From assembly GCA_031254645.1 (NCBI GenBank), contig JAIRUA010000028.1:186001-250000 (forward strand): a stretch of 64,000 bases of DNA. Reading direction: 5' to 3'. This DNA comes from Dysgonamonadaceae bacterium (GTDB lineage Bacteria; Bacteroidota; Bacteroidia; Bacteroidales; Dysgonomonadaceae). The notes beneath the pieces are model-generated. The model had not been told where the DNA came from, did no database searches, and worked only from the letters and a program-made list of their open reading frames with translations. Positions 49,269-57,534 of this stretch are shown piece by piece. The translations under genes and the position numbers were made by a program. Position 1 is the first letter of the stretch; the number at the start of each line of letters is the position of its first letter.

Positions 49269-50482
49269 TTAATTCTGCTGTTTACCGGATAAAATACGGT
49301 GAATAAGCTGATTAAGCTGACGATTCCGAATGTCATCAGAATGTCGGTAAATTGCACAATTATCGGATAAGCTTCTACAATATACGCGCCGGGTGCGCCG
49401 CCCAATCGCAAAAATCCGAAATGTTGTTGCAACAGTGATACGACTGTTCCCAGCACGATTCCCGAAACGGCACCTAGTAAAGAAATAAGCCAGCCGTGAT
49501 AGAGAAAAACCCGCAAAATCATTTGTCTCGGTGCGCCCAAATTTCTCAAACTTTTGATGTCTTCTTTCTTTTCTTCAATCAGCATTGTTATCGAGCCTAC
49601 GATATTGAAAACGGCGATGAGCAAAATCAATGAAAGAATCAAAAAAGTGACCCATTTTTCGATTTGTAGCATTCGATACGCTTCGCGTTGTTGTTCAAAA
49701 CGTGTTTCGACGCGAAAATTGTAGCCGATAATTCGTTGTATTTCAGCTCTCACTCTACGCGCTGACGCATCGGGCGTAAGTTTCAAGTTGAGTGATGTAA
49801 TTTCTGTTTCATAATCGAATAGCTCTCTCGCTAATTGAATCGGAATAATGCCCAGTTGTTCATCAAGTTCGGGCTGACTGAGCAAAAAGGTCCCGCCGAT
49901 TTGTGCGCTTGCCGATGTGAATGCTGCCAAAGGATTCGTCAACGCCACATTTGCGCTTACATTGCGGCGTGGCGTATAGATTTCTATCGGTTGTACAAAT
50001 CCTGCACGTGCGCCGAGCGACTGTGCCAATCCGGTGCCGAGCGTTACAAAATCTACCACATCTTCGCGAAGCCTAAATGAGCCGCTGACAAGCAATTTGT
50101 CCATATCAGTCATCAATCTGAAATCTTCCGAAACGCCTTTTACCAATACAGGCACTTGCCGGTCGTTGAATATAAACAATGCGTTTTCTTCCAGTGATTC
50201 GGAAATCATTAGAACGCCGTTTACCTGCAACGCTTTCTCAAATTCGGGTGTGTGATAATCGAATACTTTTCCGGTGCGAGGTGTTATTTTCAAATCGGGG
50301 TCGAAAGCGTTAAATGTATCTTCTACCAACGCGCCAAAACCGTTGAAAATAGATAAAACAATGACCATTGCAGCACTCGCAACAGTAATTCCTACAACGG
50401 ATATCAAAGAAATCACATTAATAATGTTGTGTGATTTCTTTGAAAAGAGATATCTCCGCGCTATGAAAAATGAAACGCTCAA
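49262..50482 (-). CDS. LolC/LolE-type ABC transporter permease
   Basis: This 406-residue protein begins FFIARRYLFSKKSHNIINVISLISVVGITVASAAMVIVLSIFNGF, the hallmark of lipoprotein-releasing permeases. It then has a large periplasmic domain and three C-terminal helices with EEKKEDIKSLRNLGAPRQMI. LolC/E with LolD moves lipoproteins from the inner membrane to LolA. No ATPase gene is adjacent. It starts 10 bp after rbfA and is probably co-transcribed with it. Confidence 0.9.
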   Translation of the reverse strand: MSVSFFIARRYLFSKKSHNIINVISLISVVGITVASAAMVIVLSIFNGFGALVEDTFNAFDPDLKITPRTGKVFDYHTPEFEKALQVNGVLMISESLEENALFIFNDRQVPVLVKGVSEDFRLMTDMDKLLVSGSFRLREDVVDFVTLGTGLAQSLGARAGFVQPIEIYTPRRNVSANVALTNPLAAFTSASAQIGGTFLLSQPELDEQLGIIPIQLARELFDYETEITSLNLKLTPDASARRVRAEIQRIIGYNFRVETRFEQQREAYRMLQIEKWVTFLILSLILLIAVFNIVGSITMLIEEKKEDIKSLRNLGAPRQMILRVFLYHGWLISLLGAVSGIVLGTVVSLLQQHFGFLRLGGAPGAYIVEAYPIIVQFTDILMTFGIVSLISLFTVFYPVNSRIKN

Positions 50483-50491
50483 AACAGTTTT

Positions 50492-50830
50492 TTATACGTT
50501 TTTCAACAGATTGTCAATGTTTTCGATGTAATCCAGTGAATCATCCAAATGGAATATCAGTTCGGGAACAACACGAAGTTGCTTGCCCACGCGTTTGCCA
50601 AGTTCGTAACGCACGGCTTTAGTATTTTCCGTGATGTTTTGCAACAATTCTTCACCTCGTTCCGAAGGAAAAATACTTAGATAGGCGCGCGCCAGTCCTA
50701 AATCGGGCGACACACGTACATTGGTTACAGAGATGAGTACACCTTGCATTTTTTTCGTTTCAAGCAGAAAAATTTCGCTTAGTTCTTTCTGTATCAATCG
50801 ATTTATTTTTTGTTGTCTGTTTGATTCCAT
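50492..50830 (-). CDS. rbfA: Ribosome-binding factor A
   Basis: This 112-residue KH-like protein helps 16S rRNA 5'-end maturation. The start MESNRQQKINRLIQKELSEIF and the segment TNVRVSPDLGLARAYLSIFP..RYELGKRVGKQLRVVPELIFHLDDSLDY are diagnostic. A TTG five codons upstream is possible but unnecessary. It follows the candidate sRNA and terminator at 50861-50985. Confidence 0.95.
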   Translation of the reverse strand: MESNRQQKINRLIQKELSEIFLLETKKMQGVLISVTNVRVSPDLGLARAYLSIFPSERGEELLQNITENTKAVRYELGKRVGKQLRVVPELIFHLDDSLDYIENIDNLLKNV

Positions 50831-50860
50831 TTTTTGTTTTCTCAATATTGTTTATATCAA

Positions 50861-50893
50861 ACAAAATAAGGCTCTTTTTTCAAGAACCTTATT
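50861..50893 (-). terminator. Terminator after the conserved element copy B
   Basis: On the minus strand AATAAGGTTCTTG and GAGCCTTATT pair around an A-run and are followed by TTTGTTT. It would end a transcript from the ompH direction or from the conserved element itself. Confidence 0.7.
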
Positions 50894-50910
50894 GTTTCAT
50901 ACCATTATTT

Positions 50911-50985
50911 TATTTTTTCTTATGGTCGTATGGAACTCGCAATAATGATTCACTTTGGCGTGAACAGTTCACGTGCTCGTTTCAT
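50911..50985 (-). ncRNA. Conserved leader/sRNA element, copy B (candidate free-standing sRNA)
   Basis: Minus strand: starts ATGAAACGAGCACG, has a perfect hairpin CGTGAAC-T-GTTCACG, then ATTATTGCGAGTTCCATACG and ACCATAAGAAAAAATAAA. A near-consensus -7 element TAAGTTTC (50998-50991) ends five bases before it, and a terminator lies 18 bp beyond it, which suggests a transcript of about 125 bases. The short frame is MKRARELFTPK. Confidence 0.55.
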
Positions 50986-51005
50986 TTCTTGAAACTTATC
51001 TTATT

Positions 51006-51629
51006 TTACTCCGTTGCCAAAGCAGGAATATATCTATTGTTCAAAAAGTCAGTAACTTCTTTTGTGATGTCATATTTTTCATCAGCGTGTAAAATAGTAC
51101 CCGTACCCGCGTTGCTGAAAATAATTTCGAAACCTCTGATAGCATTAAATTCAGCGATACGCACTCTAATAGAATCTTCCATTTCAATATTCATACGCAT
51201 TTGCTCTCTTTGAAATTCGTCCATTAATCGTTCAGCTGTTTGTTGGGCATCGTGCTGCATTCTCTGAATACGTTGTGCTTCTTGTTCTGCTCTTTCTTGA
51301 TTCAAGAAAGCGTTGTTTTGAAGTCTGCGGTTAAATTCATTCACTGCACCTTGATATTGACGCTCTCTTTCTGTTAGTGTTGCACGAATGCTTTCCTCTT
51401 TTCGCATTAACACCTCACGCAAGTCAGCAGCAAAATGGTAGTTCATTAAAAGCGAATCCACGTTTACAAAAGCGATTGGTAATGTAACAGATGAGTCGTT
51501 TAACATTGTTGAGAAACTTCCTCTTGTCATTTCTTTTGTAGAAGGTCTTGTTGTAAAATGCAAAATGTAAAGAACAATCAACGCGACAGCGAAAACGCCG
51601 CTGATGATGTAAAGTTTAGAATTATTCAT
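51006..51629 (-). CDS. OmpH/Skp-family protein
   Basis: This 207-residue protein has an N-terminal membrane segment or uncleaved signal (about 5-24) and a long coiled coil (about 70-160: MRKEESIRATLTERERQYQGAVNEFNRRLQNNAFLNQERAEQEAQRIQRM) between the OmpH-like beta strands (IAFVNVDSLLMNYHFA; FEIIFSNAGTGTILHADEKYDIT). Skp-like chaperones hold unfolded outer-membrane proteins in the periplasm. It follows a small membrane protein gene by 24 bp. Confidence 0.88.
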   Translation of the reverse strand: MNNSKLYIISGVFAVALIVLYILHFTTRPSTKEMTRGSFSTMLNDSSVTLPIAFVNVDSLLMNYHFAADLREVLMRKEESIRATLTERERQYQGAVNEFNRRLQNNAFLNQERAEQEAQRIQRMQHDAQQTAERLMDEFQREQMRMNIEMEDSIRVRIAEFNAIRGFEIIFSNAGTGTILHADEKYDITKEVTDFLNNRYIPALATE

Positions 51630-51653
51630 TTTTTATATGAGTTATGTAGTTTA

Positions 51654-51875
51654 TTAATTTTTCTGTTTCAACTCCTTTTCCACAGGACTTTCTCCTTCGG
51701 CAAACTGCGCTCTGTCTTGCGATTTTGCACAAGAAATTCCTTTTTCTTGCATCGCTTTATTGCCGCCGATATGTGTGTTTGGGAATTTACCGCCTTTTAT
51801 GAAAAAAACACGTACCCCCAACAATAGCACGACAATTAATAAGAGAGCAACTCCTAAAAGCAATGTTTTTACCAT
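51654..51875 (-). CDS. Small single-pass membrane protein
   Basis: This 73-residue protein has one N-terminal helix (about 4-26) and a polar tail with FPNTHIGGNKAMQEKGISCAKSQD. The phrase FPNTHIGGNKAMxxKGIxC is one I associate with a small conserved Bacteroidales family of unknown function. It has its own -7 element and precedes the OmpH-like gene, with which it is likely co-transcribed. Confidence 0.7.
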   Translation of the reverse strand: MVKTLLLGVALLLIVVLLLGVRVFFIKGGKFPNTHIGGNKAMQEKGISCAKSQDRAQFAEGESPVEKELKQKN

Positions 51876-51895
51876 TTGTCCTTCTTTTTGTGGCG

Positions 51896-51903
51896 CAAAG
51901 ATA
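51896..51903 (-). promoter_or_regulatory. -7 element for the small membrane protein and ompH
   Basis: Minus-strand TATCTTTG, 21 bp before the ATG at 51875. Confidence 0.7.
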
Positions 51904-51976
51904 CGTCAATTAGCCAATTAAACCATATTTTTTCAATTAAAGATTGTAATTTTTTGTTCGTGCCGTTTTTTTCTTG

Positions 51977-51984
51977 TAATTTTG
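51977..51984 (+). promoter_or_regulatory. -7 element for pepD
   Basis: TAATTTTG, 35 bp before the pepD ATG. Confidence 0.65.
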
Positions 51985-52019
51985 GGCATTGATAAAACAT
52001 TAGAAAAATAAGATTTGTT

Positions 52020-53486
52020 ATGACAATCAAAGATTTACAACCCACTGCAATCTGGAATTATTTCTACGACATTACGCAGATTCCACGTCCTTCGAAAAAG
52101 GAAGAACGTATTTTGGCTTATTTACTCGATTTTGCTAAACAACATAACTTGGAAGCGAAACAAGACAAAGCCGGAAATATTCTTATCACAAAACCCGCCA
52201 CTGAAGGCAAAGAGCACGTACCGACTGTGATTTTGCAATCGCACGTAGATATGGTGTGTGAAAAAAATTCGGATACGGTGCACGATTTCGACAACGACCC
52301 TATTGAAACCATCATCGACGGCGATTGGGTACACGCCAATGGAACTACTTTGGGTGCAGACAACGGAATCGGTATGGCTGCACAACTTGCCGTGCTGGCT
52401 GCCAACGATATAGTGCACGGAAAAATCGAAGCGCTCTTTACCGTTGATGAAGAAACGGGATTAACAGGCGCCAATTCGCTCAAAAAAGATTTCATCACAG
52501 GCGATATGCTCATCAATCTGGACACCGAAGAAGAGGGCGAAATTTATATTGGCTGCGCCGGTGGTCGTGGTACGAAAGCTTACTTTAAATACAAAGAAAA
52601 AGAGATACCGAAAAAATATTTTTGGGTGAAAGTGAAAGTCAAAGGCTTACGCGGTGGACATTCCGGCTGCGATATCGAAAAAGGATTGGCGAATGCCAAC
52701 AAAATCCTTGCACGCTTTTTATATTCGTTTTCGGACAAAAAATATGGAATGCGCTTGTCGGAAATCGGCGGTGGAAACCTGCACAATGCCATTGCTCGCG
52801 AATCGTCTGCTGTGTTTGGCGTAAAAATGAAATATAAAGAAAATACGCGCGTAAAACTAAACATTTTCCTTGCCGATGTGCAAAACGAATACAAAAATAT
52901 TGAACCGAATTTGAATATCGAACTCGAATCCGTGACGATGCCGAAAACGGTAATCAATAAGAAAACGACTCAAAACTTGATTTTGGCACTTAATGCTTGT
53001 CCGCACGGTGTGATTGATATGAGTTGCGATATTGACGGACTGGTGGAGACGTCTACCAATCTTGCATCAATAAAGATGATTGATAAAGAATTGATTGAAG
53101 TCGGCACAAGTCAACGCAGTTCGGTAGAATCGAAAAAAGAATACATCGTTAATATGGTGTCATCGGTTTTCGAGCTGGCGAAAGCGAAAGTGGTACACAG
53201 CGATGGTTATCCGGGTTGGCAACCCAATACCGACTCGCCACTTTTGAAATTGGCTTTCGAGCAATATGAAAAGATGTACAACGTAAAGCCCAAAGTGAAA
53301 GCCATTCACGCGGGATTAGAATGTGGCTTGTTTCTCGAAAAATATCCGAATTTGGATATGATTTCCATCGGTCCTGATGTTACTGATGTGCATTCGCCCG
53401 ATGAGAAAATGAAAATTTCATCGGTGGAGAAATTTTGGGATTATTTGGTGGGAATATTGGAGAATATCCCGGCAGGGGAAAATTAA
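52020..53486 (+). CDS. pepD: Aminoacyl-histidine dipeptidase (PepD, M20)
   Basis: This 488-residue metallopeptidase splits Xaa-His and other dipeptides. Metal and catalytic motifs are visible in order: LQSHVDMVCEK, GADNGIGMAAQLAVL, TVDEETGLTGAN, INLDTEEEGEIYIGCAGG and, near the end, AIHAGLECGLF. The opening PTAIWNYFYDITQIPRPSKKEERI is typical of the PepD branch. It is cytoplasmic and monocistronic. A GTAGAGACG palindrome follows its stop. Confidence 0.95.
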   Translation: MTIKDLQPTAIWNYFYDITQIPRPSKKEERILAYLLDFAKQHNLEAKQDKAGNILITKPATEGKEHVPTVILQSHVDMVCEKNSDTVHDFDNDPIETIIDGDWVHANGTTLGADNGIGMAAQLAVLAANDIVHGKIEALFTVDEETGLTGANSLKKDFITGDMLINLDTEEEGEIYIGCAGGRGTKAYFKYKEKEIPKKYFWVKVKVKGLRGGHSGCDIEKGLANANKILARFLYSFSDKKYGMRLSEIGGGNLHNAIARESSAVFGVKMKYKENTRVKLNIFLADVQNEYKNIEPNLNIELESVTMPKTVINKKTTQNLILALNACPHGVIDMSCDIDGLVETSTNLASIKMIDKELIEVGTSQRSSVESKKEYIVNMVSSVFELAKAKVVHSDGYPGWQPNTDSPLLKLAFEQYEKMYNVKPKVKAIHAGLECGLFLEKYPNLDMISIGPDVTDVHSPDEKMKISSVEKFWDYLVGILENIPAGEN

Positions 53487-53495
53487 TAGGTGATT

Positions 53496-53523
53496 GTAGA
53501 GACGTAGTGCGCTGCGTCTCTAC
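53496..53523. repeat. GTAGAGACG palindrome, copy 3
   Basis: GTAGAGACGTAG, TGCG, CTGCGTCTCTAC: 12-bp arms with one mismatch or G-T pair, 10 bp after the pepD stop. Confidence 0.82.
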
Positions 53524-53538
53524 TTAAAAACGCACAGA

Positions 53539-54558
53539 ATGAACAAAGTACTACTCGCTCTATTTCTTTTCACGTGCATAAATCTCACAGCGCAGTCCGA
53601 TTTCCGCATAATGTTCTACAACGTCGAAAATCTTTTCGATACGGTGAGCAATCCCGAAAAGGAGGACGATGATTTCACTCCTGGCGGCTTTATGAATTGG
53701 ACGCCGTGGAAATATTGGGAAAAGCAACGAAATATCACACGAGTTATCACTGCCGTCGGTGGAATGCATTCGCCTGCACTTATAGGACTTTGCGAAGTGG
53801 AAAACGATAGTGTATTGTATGATCTCACGCGCCGTTCGCCCTTGCGCACACAACAATATGAATTTATCATTACCGATTCACCCGATAGGCGTGGAATAAA
53901 TGTAGCGTTGCTTTATCAGCGACATCAATTCAATTTATTGGAACACAACGAATACGAAATTACTTTCAGCAACCGCAATGCACGTCCAACGCGAAATATT
54001 TTGCACGCCGTTGGACGAATTGTAAATGGCGATACGCTCGATGTCTTCGTTTGTCATTTCCCGAGTCGTTGGAGCGGACAGCGCGAAACCGAGCCATTAA
54101 GAATGGAAGCCGCAGCATTGCTTCGCCAAAAAGTGGATAGTCTTTTCATTATTCGTCAATCGGCAAATATCGTGATTATGGGCGATTTCAACGATTATCC
54201 GAACGATAGAAGTATGGCGCAAACACTCGGCGCCGGAAGGATAAACAATCGTCCCGATTCGCGTGCATTATATAATATGTTCTTGCACAGAATGCGCGAA
54301 AGAAATTTCGGAACGTACAAATTTCAAGGACAATGGGGTACAATTGACCACTTTATCGTAAGCGGCAATCTGCTCAAAAACAATCATTCCACACGAGTAA
54401 AAGATAGAGAAGCGCACATTTTTAAAGCCGATTTCCTTTTCGAACCCGACGAAACGCACGGCGGAAGAAAACCTTTTCGCACCAACCTCGGACCGCGATA
54501 CATCGGTGGATTTAGTGACCATTTGCCAATTTTTATGGATCTGATAATCAGTCGATAA
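53539..54558 (+). CDS. Exported endonuclease/exonuclease/phosphatase family protein
   Basis: This 339-residue protein has a signal peptide (about 1-18), then the EEP fold: FRIMFYNVENLFDT, LIGLCEVEND, VFVCHFPSRWSG, IVIMGDFNDYPND and SDHLPIFMDL with the catalytic Asp-His. Many Bacteroidota carry such exported EEP proteins next to pepD. The substrate (nucleic acid, phosphoester or sphingolipid) cannot be told from sequence. Confidence 0.9.
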   Translation: MNKVLLALFLFTCINLTAQSDFRIMFYNVENLFDTVSNPEKEDDDFTPGGFMNWTPWKYWEKQRNITRVITAVGGMHSPALIGLCEVENDSVLYDLTRRSPLRTQQYEFIITDSPDRRGINVALLYQRHQFNLLEHNEYEITFSNRNARPTRNILHAVGRIVNGDTLDVFVCHFPSRWSGQRETEPLRMEAAALLRQKVDSLFIIRQSANIVIMGDFNDYPNDRSMAQTLGAGRINNRPDSRALYNMFLHRMRERNFGTYKFQGQWGTIDHFIVSGNLLKNNHSTRVKDREAHIFKADFLFEPDETHGGRKPFRTNLGPRYIGGFSDHLPIFMDLIISR

Positions 54559-54634
54559 CACTGTGCTAATGGAATCCTAATCATTTTTTTGAAACTTTAT
54601 GACAAAATCATTCTTTATTTTAGCAAATAAACTC

Positions 54635-54642
54635 TACTTTTG
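54635..54642 (+). promoter_or_regulatory. -7 element for tatA
   Basis: TACTTTTG, 55 bp before the tatA ATG. Confidence 0.62.
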
Positions 54643-54697
54643 TATCCGTATATAGGAATAAATAGTTCAAAAATAAAATATAAAAATAAATACAGTT

Positions 54698-54901
54698 ATG
54701 AACACATTACTTTTTTCTTTTCCAATGGGATGGCAAGTCGTGATTCTTGTTTTACTTGTTTTGCTTTTTTTTGGCGGAAAGAAAATTCCGGAGATGATGA
54801 AAGGTTTGGGAAAAGGCATTAACCAATTCAAGCAAGGTTTGAAAGAGGTAGAAGACGATATCAAAACAGATATTACGGACGACAGACCTATTAAAAATTA
54901 A
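54698..54901 (+). CDS. tatA: Sec-independent protein translocase subunit TatA
   Basis: This 67-residue protein has one membrane helix (about 11-28), the FGGKKIPEMMKGLGKGI hinge and amphipathic helix, and an acidic tail (KEVEDDIKTDITDDRP). TatA forms the pore for folded twin-arginine substrates. tatC lies about 100 bp downstream past a strong hairpin. No separate tatB is seen, as is usual in this phylum. Confidence 0.95.
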   Translation: MNTLLFSFPMGWQVVILVLLVLLFFGGKKIPEMMKGLGKGINQFKQGLKEVEDDIKTDITDDRPIKN

Positions 54902-54927
54902 TCGACTTCTTGATAATTTAGAGCATT

Positions 54928-54957
54928 TTTCTCAGACTCAATATTGAGTCTGAGAAA
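54928..54957. terminator. Perfect hairpin between tatA and tatC
   Basis: TTTCTCAGACTCAAT and ATTGAGTCTGAGAAA form a 15-bp perfect palindrome. It may thin transcription so that TatA is made in excess of TatC. Confidence 0.7.
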
Positions 54958-55004
54958 GACTCTTTGTTGGATATATACACTCACAGCAATCATTTTTTAG
55001 AATA

Positions 55005-55826
55005 ATGTCGGAAAAAGAAATGTCTTTTTGGGACCACTTAGAAGAACTCAGATGGGTTTTTTTGCGTGTTGGTATCGCGATTCTTGCCTTTTCCATTATT
55101 GGGTTCATATTGACCCGTATGGTTTTCGACTCCGTTGTTTTAGCGGCTACTTCGTCGGATTTTATTACCTATCGTTTTTTTGCAAGATTAACCGAGTTTA
55201 TACCGTTCCTTCCTGATTTTGAGCTTGATGAATTCTCAGTCGAGATGATTAACTTGGGTTTGGTTACGCAGTTTATGACATGGGTAAAAGTTTCGTTGAT
55301 GTTTGGTTTTCTGTGTACCATACCTTACATATTATATGAGGTGTGGCGTTTTATTAGTCCTGCTTTGTACGTCAACGAGGCAAAAGGCGTAAAAACTGCA
55401 TTCGGACTTGGCGGCGTAATGTTTGTAATCGGCTGTTTAGTAGGCTATTTTGTTGTGTTTCCGTTTATTTTCCGCTACCTTATCACATTTAGTTTGAGTG
55501 ATGTGATTGCCAATACCATTTCGCTCGAAGACTATATGTCTAAATTTTTTACACTGATTTTCATTATGGGGTTAGCGTTTGAAATGCCGTTGGTATTCTG
55601 GCTTTTATCGAAATTGGGATTGGTTTATCGTTCGCTGTTTAGAAAATATCGTCGCCACGCCATTGTTGGTTGTGCATTTCTTGCTGCCATTATCGCACCG
55701 GGCGGCGATCCGTTTTCGATGTTTATCGTGTGGGTTCCACTTTATATTCTTTGGGAAATTAGTGCATTTATAGTAAGAAAAGATCCGGTTGATGAGGAAG
55801 AAAATCTTCCATCGGTGGTAGAATAA
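55005..55826 (+). CDS. tatC: Sec-independent protein translocase subunit TatC
   Basis: This 273-residue inner-membrane protein has six helices and the conserved SFWDHLEELRWVFLRVGIAI start, the periplasmic FISPALYVNEAKG loop and the GLAFEMPLVFWLLSKLGLV segment. TatC recognises twin-arginine signal peptides and pairs with TatA. Confidence 0.96.
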   Translation: MSEKEMSFWDHLEELRWVFLRVGIAILAFSIIGFILTRMVFDSVVLAATSSDFITYRFFARLTEFIPFLPDFELDEFSVEMINLGLVTQFMTWVKVSLMFGFLCTIPYILYEVWRFISPALYVNEAKGVKTAFGLGGVMFVIGCLVGYFVVFPFIFRYLITFSLSDVIANTISLEDYMSKFFTLIFIMGLAFEMPLVFWLLSKLGLVYRSLFRKYRRHAIVGCAFLAAIIAPGGDPFSMFIVWVPLYILWEISAFIVRKDPVDEEENLPSVVE

Positions 55827-55836
55827 GGTTTGTCTG

Positions 55837-55915
55837 AACGCAAATGACGCAAAAAGCGCAAATCATCGCAATTAATCTTGCATAAATTTACGCTTTTTAC
55901 ATCATTTACGTTTAA
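55837..55915. repeat. ACGCAAATGACGC-word palindrome after tatC
   Basis: AACGCAAATGACGCAAAAAG and CTTTTTACATCATTTACGTT pair around a central AT-rich part, between convergent tatC and yccF-like genes. Confidence 0.7.
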
Positions 55916-55922
55916 AAACTGA

Positions 55923-56291
55923 TTACAAAACTGTCTTCCCAAACGGTGAAAAAGCCAATTTCATCAATTTGAAATGTTGATTTCCAAATGGAATACCGAT
56001 AATGGTAATGTAAAACAAAATACCGAAAGCGAGATGCGTGAGCACAATCCATATGCCGCCGACGAAAAACCAAATAATATTCATTATCAACGATAAACAA
56101 CCCGATGATGTTTCACTTTTGACCACTTTTTTCCCGAAAGGGAATAACGCAACTTCGGCAAGTTTCAACGATTGCAGCCCAAACGGAATACCAATAATGG
56201 TAATCATCATCAACAAACTCGCCACAATGTATTCGATAGCCACAAATACACCACCGAATACAAACCAAATAATGTTTCCTAATAGCTTCAT
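55923..56291 (-). CDS. YccF domain membrane protein
   Basis: This 122-residue protein contains two copies of the YccF unit, each with membrane helices and the ITIIGIPFG motif (about 32-39 and 95-102), plus NIIWFVFGG / NIIWFFVGGIW. The function of YccF is unknown. Its start overlaps the RidA stop by 4 bp. Confidence 0.92.
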   Translation of the reverse strand: MKLLGNIIWFVFGGVFVAIEYIVASLLMMITIIGIPFGLQSLKLAEVALFPFGKKVVKSETSSGCLSLIMNIIWFFVGGIWIVLTHLAFGILFYITIIGIPFGNQHFKLMKLAFSPFGKTVL

Positions 56292-56665
56292 CTTGCAGCA
56301 ATTACTTCAATTTCAACAAGCGCATTTTTCGGTAGTGTTTGCACAGCAAATGCCGAGCGAGCGGGGAATGTTCCGCTAAACTGCGCAGCATACACTTCGT
56401 TCATTTCGGCGAAATACGACATGTCGTGGAGAAAAACGGTTGTTTTTACAATGTTATCCATTGTCAGACCGGTAGCCGATAACAGGGCTTTGATGTTTTT
56501 GAAAATCTGTTCGGTTTGTCCTTTTGCATCATCCGATGCGAATTCACCCGTTACAGGGTCAATGGGAAGCATCCCGGAAAGAAATACCATTCCATTTGCT
56601 TCGATTGCTTGACTGTAAGGTCCGATTGCTGCAGGAGCATCGGTTGTTGAGATTATTTTTTTCAT
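56288..56665 (-). CDS. ridA: RidA family deaminase
   Basis: This 125-residue protein matches RidA, which hydrolyses reactive enamines and imines such as 2-aminoacrylate. Signatures are APAAIGPYSQAI, GMVFLSGMLPIDPVTGEF, the active-site Arg in FPARSAFAVQTLPKNALVEIEVIA, and normal length. It heads a two-gene operon with the YccF-like protein. Confidence 0.94.
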   Translation of the reverse strand: MKKIISTTDAPAAIGPYSQAIEANGMVFLSGMLPIDPVTGEFASDDAKGQTEQIFKNIKALLSATGLTMDNIVKTTVFLHDMSYFAEMNEVYAAQFSGTFPARSAFAVQTLPKNALVEIEVIAAR

Positions 56666-56752
56666 ATTTTTGTTGTTAAATTGTTGAACCGTTAAACTGT
56701 TAAATCGTTGTCTGGCTTCGCGTCTTCGTGCTTTTACGCTTTCGTGTAATTA
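56665..56752. repeat. TTAAATTGTTGAA and GCGTCTTCGTG word repeats between rlmB and ridA
   Basis: GTTGTTAAATTGTTGAACCG then TTAAACTGTTAAATCGTTG, followed by CTTCGCGTCTTCGTGC and GCTTTCGTG. These are words from the other intergenic families, here without a full opposite arm. Confidence 0.5.
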
Positions 56753-57490
56753 AACTTTTATGCGTTGATTGATTACTTCATATATCATCACACCCGCCGC
56801 TACCGATACATTCAACGATTGAATTGTACCGAATTGTGGGATTTTTACCAACTCATCGCAAATACGCAAATGTTCGGGCGAAACACCCATATCTTCCGAC
56901 CCCATCACGAGAGCAACAGGAACGGTCATATCCGTTTCGGTGTAATATTTCGCCGCTTTTTCTGTTGCTGCCACTACTTTTATGCCGCTGTTTTTCAAGA
57001 AAGTAATCGCATCTTTCAAACTATTTTCTCGACAAACGGGAATGGTGTGTAACGCTCCGGCGGAAGTTTTCATTGCGTCGGCATTGACTGATACGCTGCC
57101 TCGTGCAGGAATGACAATTGCATCAACACCAGCTACTTCGCACGTGCGAGCAATGGCACCGAAATTGCGTACATCGGTCAATCCGTCTAATACGAGGATA
57201 AACGGATTTTTGCCCTGTTCGTATAAAAACGGCACAATTTGTTCCAGTTTTTGGTATGTAGCGGCGGAAATGTACGAGATAACGCCTTGATGATTTTTTC
57301 GCGTGATGCGGTCGAGACGTTCAACGGGTACTTTTTGCATTGGAATATCGTAAGTACGACAAATTTCCTGTAATTCTTTGAACAAAGCGCCCGATAATTC
57401 GCGCTTTACCATTATTTTATCAATATCTTTTCCGGCTTCCACCGCTTCTATAATGGCACGAATGCCGAAAATCAGTTCTTTTTCTTTCAT
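56750..57490 (-). CDS. rlmB: 23S rRNA (guanosine-2'-O)-methyltransferase RlmB, SpoU family
   Basis: This 246-residue protein has an N-terminal substrate-binding domain (IFGIRAIIEAVEAGKDIDKIMV) and a C-terminal SpoU knot with ILVLDGLTDVRNFGAIARTCEV, ALVMGSEDMGVS and IPQFGTIQSLNVSVAAGVMIYE. It should methylate G2251 of 23S rRNA. The RlmB/TrmH distinction rests on the N-terminal domain and length. Confidence 0.93.
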   Translation of the reverse strand: MKEKELIFGIRAIIEAVEAGKDIDKIMVKRELSGALFKELQEICRTYDIPMQKVPVERLDRITRKNHQGVISYISAATYQKLEQIVPFLYEQGKNPFILVLDGLTDVRNFGAIARTCEVAGVDAIVIPARGSVSVNADAMKTSAGALHTIPVCRENSLKDAITFLKNSGIKVVAATEKAAKYYTETDMTVPVALVMGSEDMGVSPEHLRICDELVKIPQFGTIQSLNVSVAAGVMIYEVINQRIKV

Positions 57491-57534
57491 ATTCTTAAAA
57501 ACGCAGATGACGTGAATTTGCGCATATTTTTGTA

